A stretch of DNA of 64,000 nt from Neoceratodus forsteri (Eukaryota > Chordata > Ceratodontiformes > Ceratodontidae). The DNA lies in NCBI GenBank assembly GCA_016271365.2, contig JADMNL010000028.1, forward strand, positions 57,554,001-57,618,000. Reading direction: 5' to 3'. Of this stretch, positions 56,179 to 64,000 are shown piece after piece. A program made the translations under genes and the position numbers. The stretch's first letter is position 1, and every line of letters begins with the position of its first letter. Below the pieces are notes generated by a model. It was not told the origin of the DNA. It searched no databases and was given only the letters and a program-made list of their open reading frames with translations.

Positions 56179-59100
56179 TACAGCTACCGTAAACTTGAGC
56201 CAGATTTCCCTTGCCTCAGCAGCTTCGGCAGAACTCCTAATAAAATGTGCCTGGTCCAGCAGCACCAAACAATGTGGGCACTCCAGACGACTATACTCCC
56301 AAAGAGTCAGGTCCTATTGGAAACATCTTCTTAGAAGGCTAATTGTCCTCCTCCTACTACTACTGTCAGGGAACGTGCACCCTAACCCTGGCCCACCACA
56401 GGTAATGATTAGTAAGGCACATGGCAACATTAAAATTGCATCAATCAATATTGGAAGCCAGATGCCTAAACTGCCCCAGTTCCAGGCTTGTGTGGCTCAG
56501 TACAATCCAGACATTATTTCAATCACTGAATCATGGCTATCTCCCAAGATACCTGATTCCACGGAATCAATTGATAGCTACAACATCTATCACCTAGATA
56601 GAATATCTAAATGCAGGAGCAACTGTCTCGTATACCTGCGCACAGACATCAAATGTCAAGTGCTGCCGAACGGTATATCAACCAAATAAGGGCAAATTCT
56701 TCCCCTCAAACTCACAATAGGCTGTCACTGTAAAAATCTTCTACTCACAACAGCCTATTTACCTCCAGGTGGGCAAGACAAAGGAGTCGAACAATTTATT
56801 GATTTCTTTAGGCAATGCAATCAGAACTGGGAACATATTATTGTGGGGACTTCAACACAAACTGGCTTGCCCAGGACACTGTGACTGTAAGAGACCATAT
56901 TGCCAGCCTCTTCCTTACCCAGCTGGTATCAGAAGCAATGAGGAGAAACTACTGCACTGGTACCTCCACCCTGATTGACTGGCTACTCACTGCTTTTCCA
57001 GAACATATAACCAACATAACTGTGCTACCAGACTCAGTAAGTGATCACTCGCCAGTGATCTTCACTTGGTCAAACAAATTCCAGAAAACAACTCCTCTGC
57101 ACACAAGACACCGATCCCTCAAAGAAAGGCAGCTAACTCATCTTAAGCAATTCCTAAAACTGGCAGACTGGAATCCTTTAGATTCAATGGAAGACACCAA
57201 TCAGGCTCTTAATTATTTTTAAACCATCTTTAATAAAGCCTGCTATATCTTCGCACCATACAAATCATCTAAAATAAATGGAACCTTTAACCCTTGGCTA
57301 TCAGGTCCAATCACTGAACTACTTAAACACCAAGACAACCTCTGGTGCAAGGCCAAGGCAACTGGGAAAATGACTGACTTTGCATCCTATAGAGAGGCAA
57401 GGAATAAATGCACAAGACTTGTCAGGAACACAAAGGCGGCCTTTTACAAAGTAGAGCTGAGCAGGACCTGGGGTAACAGAAAAATGTTCTGGAATAATAT
57501 AAAAAACTCTGATTGGCAAAGAATCCAGAGCTAACCCTGACCTAATCATCACTGAATCTGCCACCCTACGGGAGCCTAAGGACCTAGTGAATGCATTCAA
57601 CCTGTCATTCACGGATCTTAGCCCTGCATTACTGCAGGAGTACCTCACAGACCCTCCTCCTAGCAAGTACAATTCTGGTGACCCTCATCCTGGCTGTACC
57701 CAAGGAAAATCACTATTTTACTTTCAACAAATCACTAACTCAAAAGCAATAAAATATATCAAATGGGTCCTGGGCAAAATTAAGGTTGCTAGTGACATGC
57801 TGGACATGAAACTCATTGCCCTCACACTCGATGAAATAGCCCAGCCACTAACCACATTTTTTAATATATCTTTGAGGATAGGGATCTTCCCTTCTAGATG
57901 GAATATTGCACGTCACTCCTGTGCTCAAAGGTGGGACAGGACCTGCCTGGGAAACTATAGGCCTATTTCGATACTCCCTCCTCTTTCAAAGGCACTCAAA
58001 AGAATTGTAGCAGATCAGGTGGCTGAATACCTCAACAAGTATATTCTTCTGTGTAAGCAGCAACATGGTTTCAGAAGAAACCATAGTACCATCACTGCCC
58101 TAGTAGAATACACCACTCACCTATATCACACCCTAGACATTGGCAAGTCTGTAGGGTCTATTTTTATAGACCTAACAAAAGCCTTTGACACTGTGAACCA
58201 CCAAATACTGCTTGGAAAACTCGTGTCATTAGGCCTGTTGTATGACACAGTCAACTGGTTCAGGAGTTGTCTGTCCCACAGGACACAATCTTTTAAAATA
58301 GCTGGAGTAATATCTGATCCTAGGGAGGTGACCCTGGGGGTGCTGCAGGGGTCTATACTCAGCCCATTACTGTTTAGTCTATTTATCAACTCACTGCCTA
58401 CTGCTTGCTCTGCAAACATGGTTCTGTATGTGGATGACGCCGTCATCTCTGCCCCAGGAGCCAATGCAACTGAAATTAGCAATACACTCCAGGATTCTTT
58501 CATGAAACTCAAGTCATGGTTTGCCCAAAGCAAACTACTTCTAAACTACCAAAAAAAAAAAAATTGATGCATTTCACTGTACCTCATAGCAAAAAGAAAG
58601 ACGTCCCTCTCCTCATCACCAGCAGCTCAAGAGACACCCTTGAACAAGTCCGCTCATTCAAATATCTGGGCATTCTCCTAGATGATTCACTCTCCTTCAC
58701 CGGCCATATTGTCCACGTCATCATAACATCAAACATCAAACTGGGGATCCTCTACAGACATAGAAATTCTTTGACCCAAGAGGTACTGATCCTGGTAACT
58801 AGGAACTCAATACTGGCCACTATTGATTACGGGCTAGTCATCTACAGCACAGCAATGGACTCAGCACTGAAAAGGGTAAAGACTCTCATTAACAATTTTT
58901 TTTTAATTATTCTTTGTTAACCAGGACAATGCCTGTAGACTCATCCTGGGGGCTAATCGCTATATGCATACCTGTCATCTCTATCGAGAAACTGGTTGGC
59001 TCCCCCTGCAACAAAGGGTCAAGTATCAGGCCTGTCTGCTATGGAAGAAATCCTTGCTTGGTCTGACACCAGCCTCAATGGCCAACATCTTTAAATGGGC

Positions 59101-59299
59101 TAAGTCTGCCTATCTGACTAGGAGCTCAACAAAGGGGGTACTCCAGATACCTTTCAAGTGTACTACTTTTTCCCAGTGTGCCCTTTCAGTCAGGGGACCC
59201 CAATGGTTCAATGACCTCCCAGTCTCCCTAATTGAGAATAGGAAAACCAGACAGTTTAAAAAAAATCTCTGTCTCCTGTTGGCACAAGAGAAACTGTGA
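56168..59299 (+). pseudogene. L2-like ORF2 (2A-like N-terminus, endonuclease, RT)
   Basis: The open frame begins in the MITE; the first in-frame ATG (56168-56170) is its last three bases. A Leu-rich stretch (LLRRLIVLLLLLLSG) leads to NVHPNPGP, a 2A-like motif. Endonuclease: NIKIASINIG, DIISITESWLS (Glu), a GDFNTNW block (56845) and SVSDHSPVIFTWS (57040). RT after shifts: GNYRPISILPPLSKALKRI (57950), QHGFRRNHSTITAL, FIDLTKAFDTVNH, GVLQGSILSPLLF and MVLYVDDAVIS (58420, YVDD). The thumb is at 58516-58920 (FKYLGILLDDSLSF) and 58964-59299 (HLYRETGWLPLQQRVKYQ, WFNDLPVSL). An A-run at 58550-58562 and a T-run at 58907 coincide with frame changes. Confidence 0.85.
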
Positions 59300-59962
59300 T
59301 TGCCCTTCTTAGTTAAAGCAACCCAAGGTAAGGCACAGGTTTCGTACTTCAGTACCCCACATATCCACCCCTCCTCCCAGACTTCCCTCCACCCTACATC
59401 TGAGCCTCACCACCCCACCTTTTTCTCCCCTGGCCTTTCCCCTACCTTTTGACGAGGCCTGCCCTGGCTGCATTCTAGGTACAGACCCCACTGTAAACCC
59501 TAGCCTGCACAACCCTCCCTGTTCTGCATCTCTGCTTTACTCAATTTTTCTGACATATTTTGCTCCCTCTTCCTCCTCCCCTCCCTTTCCTTTCTTCCCC
59601 ACTGTCCTATGTGTCTCTTTCATCACCATACTCTATGAACCCACCCTAATCCACCTCCCCCCGTTTTCCCCCACCCTATCCTGACAACACCTGTACCAGG
59701 CTGCCATTATATGTCCACAGGTTGCACTTCAGTTGAAAGTCATTGCCATATGTTAAGTAAGATATTATTTATCCATCATGCACTCCTGTAACTATTTTTG
59801 TCACTTCTCAATGGATATATTCTGTTTTTGTTTGTACCATTTATGTTACTGTACATGTTTCACTGTGTTTGTATTGTGCACTACATTTGACTTGGAGCCT
59901 TTGTAAAAGAGCCCAACATGCTCAAAGGTATTAATCTGAATTGTGAAATAAATAAATAAAAT
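59300..59962 (+). other. 3' UTR of the L2-like LINE with conserved hairpin
   Basis: C/T-rich 3' UTR, then CCTTTGTAAAAGAGC...GCTCAAAGG (59898-59928), which can fold into a stem, followed by the AATAAATAAATAAA tail (59946-59961). The hairpin and tail are shared with 54036-54110. A 3' hairpin next to a short repeat tail is the usual RT recognition end in L2-type LINEs. Confidence 0.7.
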
Positions 59963-60329
59963 TAAATACTTTGAGTCAGACTATTGTATATTCAGTTTAT
60001 TCAGTGTCAGTTTGCTTTTAAATCTTCTCTTTGTATGAAAATGTAACTGTTTCTCTTTTAATTCAATTGCTGGCTTTCAGTTCTGTACAGGGCATTGTGA
60101 TGTAAGCAGCATTGTGAAAGCTGAGGTTCATACTGAGCCTAACAAGGAGCAAAAGGCAAATTGCCTATACAGAGTTCCTACCCCATATCCCATAATAATG
60201 CATATACCCATTTTTGAAAATCCAAATGTCTAGTTTATTTCTGAAAATAGATTTGCTTTTACTAAGTATTAGCTCAATTGGAAGGGCATTCCAAGGGTTA
60301 CCACTCTCTGTGAGAAATAGAATTTCCTC
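59963..60329. other. Mostly unassigned; end of a CR1/L3 relic may begin here
   Basis: No gene is recognised. The last part (60230-60329, TTCCAAGGGTTACCACTCTC, AAATAGAATTTCCTCC) resembles the reverse complement of the CR1/L3 ORF2 end (FFLTESGNPWNALPI-like), so the minus relic continuing at 60653 probably starts here, interrupted by the MITE. Confidence 0.45.
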
Positions 60330-60652
60330 CTGGTACTCATACCTCTCAAGTGTCCCTGATTTTCAGGGATGTCCCTGATTTTGCCTCAAAATTTTATTCT
60401 GTCCCTCCTAAAATTTGTATTTTTGTGGCTAAACAGTGGGAACTGTAAGCACAAAACAATGTCAAGCATTAAAATTACAGACTTGTTCTTCTTTAGAAAA
60501 TGCATTGTGCACTAAGCCCCATATTCTACCAGCTTTCTGGGTGGATATCTCTAATTTTGAAGATGTGTCCCTGATTTTGGTCCTTTGTCCCTGATTTTTT
60601 TAAGCCTTGTCCCTGATTTATGAGGCAGGAGGTTGAGAGGTATGCTGGTACT
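60330..60652 (-). mobile_element. hAT-type MITE, copy 2 (307 bp) with CTGGTACT target duplication
   Basis: The element proper is 60338-60644, the reverse orientation of the copy at 55864 and the same length. TIRs CATACCTCTCAA/TTGAGAGGTATG are identical. CTGGTACT flanks it at 60330-60337 and 60645-60652. The subterminal GTCCCTGATT motifs are kept. The two copies differ by scattered substitutions only. Confidence 0.95.
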
Positions 60653-61278
60653 ATTGCATTTCAAACAGCTTGCAGTTGTAGCAGAAGTCCTCTTTGCACA
60701 ATACCTCTTGCTTGAATTCAAACCCTATTTTGTTAAATAAATAAGGGTCCTTGATAATGCCCCCATATGGAGTAGATCTAATTTATCCATCTCAATTCAA
60801 GGGCATAAGGTTGAATTTTCTAAGTCTGTCATCGTAGGTTAATTCCTGTAACCCCTGCAGATGCCTTGTCATTCTTCCTTGTACTTTTTCAATTTGAATA
60901 GTGGCATTTATTTTATAAGGGCACCAAAACTGAGCACAATAGTCAAGGTATCATCAGAAATAGGATCTGTACAGAAGTGCCAGGACCTCAGGATCCCTGG
61001 ATCTAATATTCTTTCGCATTGCCTACAAGGCTTTGTTTGCCATACATATTGCTTCATTTGTTTGCCTAGAACCGTCTAAATTATTTCTTACTTGATACAT
61101 AGACCCCGAGATCTTTTTTGAGTGTAGTTTCTACTAGCTGTTTTCCACATAGATAGCATCTATGTTTCTAATTGTTGTATCCCAGATGCATAACCTTACA
61201 CTTCTCAAGATTGAATTGCATTTCCCAAGCTGCAGCCCACTGTGTGATTTGATCAATGTCATCCTGTATTCTGGCTGC

Positions 61279-62342
61279 TTCCTCAATAGAGATGTTGTGA
61301 AAAAAAATTTCACCGGCAAAAGTGCTGCGAAATCGGCAATTTCACCACTTGAAATATTTCCAGAAATTGCGAAATTTCACCCAAAAATGGGCCACTCCAT
61401 GCCCTACTGCCCTTAACCTTAAATCATCCCTGGTGTCTAGTAGTTCCACCCCCCACAGCCAATCATGGGCCCAAATTGAAGAACCCCCGTCCCCACTGAG
61501 ATTTACATCAATTTCCCCATCCCCCAGTATTATTTATTTGAAAGGTTTCCCCAGGAAAGACATCATGAGCTAGAACAGCTTGTTTCCAAAAATAAAAATA
61601 AAAACAAAATGTCTGACTCCTGGTGTCTAGTGGACCACTCCACCCTATCATCAGAACGTGTCTCTTCGCTTCTCGATATTCTCGAAGGGTCATCAGAATA
61701 CTTTCATCATTTTCCCATGGCCGTAGCATAATTCAGCACTTCAATGAATTAGTGCATGCTTGTACAAGCATGTGCTCATCCACTGAAGTGCTCATTCGGC
61801 TGCCAGCCATGGAGGTGAGTGGAGGGCTATGCTGGTGACCCACCTGGGTACTGGGGACTAGGCACCATCTGATGACAGGGTGGGGTCTACTAGACACCAG
61901 AGTGTCAGAAAATTTATTTTATTTTATTTTTACACATTGGGGAATGGGGAAATTAATGTGAATCTCGTGGGGGGGGGGGATTCTTCAATTTGGGCCAGTG
62001 ATTGCCAAGAGGTGAGACCACTAGACACCAGAGATGATTTTTTTTTTTTTTATTTTACTGCTCATCAGGAAGGGGGAAGTCAAAAAAGGCTTTATTTTTT
62101 TCTTACACAATCCCCCGGACCCCTGCATTACAGAATAAGTTGCTGATGCTGCCTAAAGCCTATATCGAAAATGGTGCAATTTTGCCCATGATTGGCAAAT
62201 TTTGCCATTTTGCAGGCTAAATTTTGCACTCTGCAGGGGAAATTTCACATTTTGCAACGCAAACTATTTCACGAAATGCGTAAATTTCACAGAATATTCT
62301 GCATAACAAAATGTGTTAATTTCGTACAACACTATTCCTCAA
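61279..62342. mobile_element. 1.05-kb palindromic hAT-like element with TTCCTCAA target duplication
   Basis: TTCCTCAA at 61279-61286 recurs at 62335-62342 around a 1048-bp element. Its ends are TAGAGATGTTGTG and, in reverse complement, TAGTGTTGTACG. Most of the interior is one long inverted repeat with its centre at CTTGTACAAG (61759-61768). Paired blocks include GCCCAAATTGAAGAA (61471) with TTCTTCAATTTGGGC (61981), and CTGGTGTCTAGTGGACC (61620) with TCTACTAGACACCAG (61887). No transposase is encoded. Confidence 0.88.
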
Positions 62343-62690
62343 AGGTAGCACAAGTTCCGCCAGTGTTAGCATTATGTGCACATTTAGTTGATCAACTACT
62401 TAAATTCTGTGTAACATCAGATATGAAAATATAAACAATGAATGGGCCAGAAGTGACCCCTGAGGCACCCCACTGGGTGAACTACACTCCTGTGAGAGAA
62501 TCCCATTGACTGCTACCCTCTGAGTTCTGTCACCCAACCAGTTAGATATCCACTTAACCAATTTAATGTCCTCTCCTCTTAGTTGTAATTTTTATGTCAC
62601 AGCCCAATGGGGGACAAGGTCAAAAGCCTTGCTAAAGTCTAGAAAGATCACATCACAAGGATTTTTCTTATCCAAGTGGTTACTAATTTT

Positions 62691-63359
62691 TATGTTGCTT
62701 GCACGCATGTGCAAGAAACATAGTGCCATCATCTGAGATTTCGGAGGTGTCTCACCTCCTCCTCCAATTCAGTCAGTGAGCTGGCAGGTGCCTTGTAAGT
62801 TATCGCATTTTGGAGCCGTCTATGACACGCTCCAAAATGCAGTGGCACAGTTGAAAGGGGAGCTACGCTCAGTGAGCAGCGAGACAGCGAGCCTCCCCCC
62901 ACATGCAGGCACATGCGCGCCCCGTGACACTGTGTAGCCGGCGGGATGCCCAATCCCCGCCAGCTGAGCCGCGCTGCCCCCTCAGTAGTTGGTGCCACCT
63001 GGGAGCCCACCCCAGCATGGCAATCAGTCCTTGGCCAACGGGGTGCCCAACCTCGCCGGCTGAACAGCACCCCCGCCCCTGTGCACACACTGGGATCCCC
63101 CAAGCATGGCAATGTCCCACGATGTCTTTTTTTTTAACCTATAAAACAAAACGGTCCTGCCGCGCCTCCGACCCCTCCCACAACCCGGACCCACCCACTG
63201 CACACCCAGCCTCCCACACCCCCCTCACCCCATACTTACCTCTGACCCGCCGACGCATCTTCGTGGACCGGGAACACGCCTGTACCCCTCAAAGCCGATC
63301 AGCGAACTGAGGAAATGCCAGTAAGCTGTATAATGGGCTAGATGGGGGTTCAACTTTAT
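62691..63359. other. GC-rich, CpG-containing stretch with hairpin, no gene supported
   Basis: GC-rich DNA (62840-63300), unlike the rest of the window. A perfect 12-bp hairpin pairs GCATTTTGGAGC with GCTCCAAAATGC around 62804-62839. Two overlapping open frames (62903-63310 plus, 63112-62729 minus) have no domain and reflect base composition. 63100-63240 in reverse complement (GGTAAGTATGGGGTGAGGG) resembles 39176-39230, so it is probably the flank of the palindromic repeat. Confidence 0.45.
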
Positions 63360-64000
63360 TGCATATCTCAGAGAGTTTGGGATGCACCAAATTTTCAACA
63401 TGGGTTTAGAGTCTTTTCATGAATGATAACATTGTCATGGCATTATTCAGGGCCCAAAGGGTGATTTCGCAGTGACTGCGCAGTGACTGTGAAATCACCC
63501 ATCAGGCCTGAATACCGCCATGACAGTGACATCATTCATGAGAAGGGTCCCAAAATCCCTGTGTTGAAAATTTGGTCCAAAAATCTAAATGACTGTTTTA
63601 TTTAGCGGCATTGCGTGCAGTTCCTACGCAGGCCTCGTAAGTTCACAAATTTCAATATTTTCACCCAGATTTTCAACATTGCCATTTTACCACACCTTCT
63701 TATGAGTAGTACAGCTGTCATTTTTCACATCTCACCCAAATGTGTTTCCACCCTTAGCAGCAGAATAGCGCCAGAATGGCTAGTCGGTGTGCGTAAATCA
63801 ATGTATAGGACAAATTAAGAAAATCACAGTGAAACTGTTCATGAGCAGAGGTCTTAAAATGGCTATGTTGAAAATTTGGTGAAAAATTCCTAAAATGACT
63901 GTTTTATTGATTTCGCGCCCAGTTCCTCACGCAGGCTCGTAAGTTCCCAAATTTTCAATATTTTCACTCCAGATTTTCAATATTGCCATTTTACCACACC
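63360..64000. repeat. Palindromic dispersed repeat, locus C: tandem array running off the window
   Basis: One full palindromic unit is centred near 63480 (GGGTGATTTCGC/GTGAAATCACCC inner arms; ATTTTCAACATGGG at 63390 against GTGTTGAAAATTTGG at 63561). A second unit runs 63640-63890 (TTTTCAACATTGCC ... GGCTATGTTGAAAATTTGG). A third begins at about 63945. GCCATTTTACCACACC ends at 63696 and again at 64000, a period of 304 bases. The array is cut by the window end. Confidence 0.8.

Larger units (their letters stand above)
60230..62690 (-). pseudogene. CR1/L3-like ORF2 relic split by a palindromic element and a MITE
   Basis: On minus, the right part (62690-62345) has NHLDKKNPCDVIFLDFSKAF, DLVPHWAV, WLGDRTQRVAVNG and PSGVPQGS. 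The catalytic FADD is unreadable. Left of the palindrome (61280-60653) follow QDDIDQITQWAAAWEMQFN, EKCKVMHLG, AQFWCPYKINATIQIEKVQ and RMTRHLQGLQELTYDDRLRK, the standard RT thumb to C-terminus. Codon order runs straight across the 61287-62334 insertion. It is an old copy with many stops. Confidence 0.72.

Noticed and set aside
62903..63310. 135-codon open frame in GC-rich DNA, with a long opposite-strand frame
   Set aside because: GC-rich DNA has few stops; neither frame has a recognisable domain.

Overview
This is a eukaryotic, vertebrate-type window built almost entirely of interspersed repeats. I found no convincing host exon, tRNA, rRNA or prokaryotic gene. The repeat mix points to a large, repeat-rich vertebrate genome: L1/Tx1-like LINEs, many CR1/L3-like LINEs (some with an SGNH-esterase ORF1), an L2-like LINE, a Penelope-like element with a GIY-YIG endonuclease, a FLYWCH Mutator-like DNA transposon, hAT-type MITEs, tRNA-headed SINEs with a MIR-like core and an old retroviral LTR. 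I would guess an amphibian (caecilian-like) or a similar tetrapod, but the sequence alone does not fix this.

Layout. 1-5600: an L1-like LINE on plus (ORF1 3' end, spacer, broken ORF2). 5615-7480: CR1-like LINE on minus. 7577-9070: a SINE, then a palindromic dispersed repeat, then a 47-bp minisatellite. 9070-15880: mostly unassigned sequence with a few duplicated segments, a SINE-like copy and a CR1 3' end. 15880-17175: L1-like ORF2 fragment. 18000-20920: CR1 scraps, an inverted repeat, a truncated Penelope-like element on minus and a CR1 on plus. 20922-28990: one minus-strand CR1/L3-like LINE, split by a FLYWCH MULE, an abutting 324-bp foldback element and a 2.5-kb LTR-like insertion. 29000-32694: a plus-strand CR1/L3-like LINE head-to-head with it, also with an esterase ORF1. 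35240-38640: an L1 relic split by a well-preserved CR1. 38780-39620: a second copy of the palindromic repeat with hairpin-rich DNA. 39866-41165: another CR1. 41785-43510: a retroviral LTR, primer-binding site and gag-like remnant carrying a SINE. 45496-53600: a two-ORF L1/Tx1-like LINE on minus whose ORF1 has an RS-rich tail. 53660-59960: two copies of an L2-like LINE, the second long. 55864-56170 and 60338-60644: two 307-bp MITEs with perfect 8-bp target duplications. 60650-62690: a CR1/L3-like relic split by a 1.05-kb palindromic element. 63360-64000: a tandem array of the palindromic repeat running off the window.

The genes do not act as a pathway. They are remains of independent mobile elements, and their nesting gives a relative order of insertion. 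The strongest structural results come from target-site duplications read directly in the sequence: CTTATGCA and CTGGTACT (two MITEs), GATAATACC (foldback element), TTCCTCAA (palindromic element) and an imperfect 8-9 bp duplication around the MULE. The least explained material is a palindromic repeat family at about 7.8, 38.8 and 63.4 kb, a CCACTAGACACCAG motif shared by the minisatellite and the 61-kb palindrome, and a hammerhead-ribozyme-like core at 45.13 kb.
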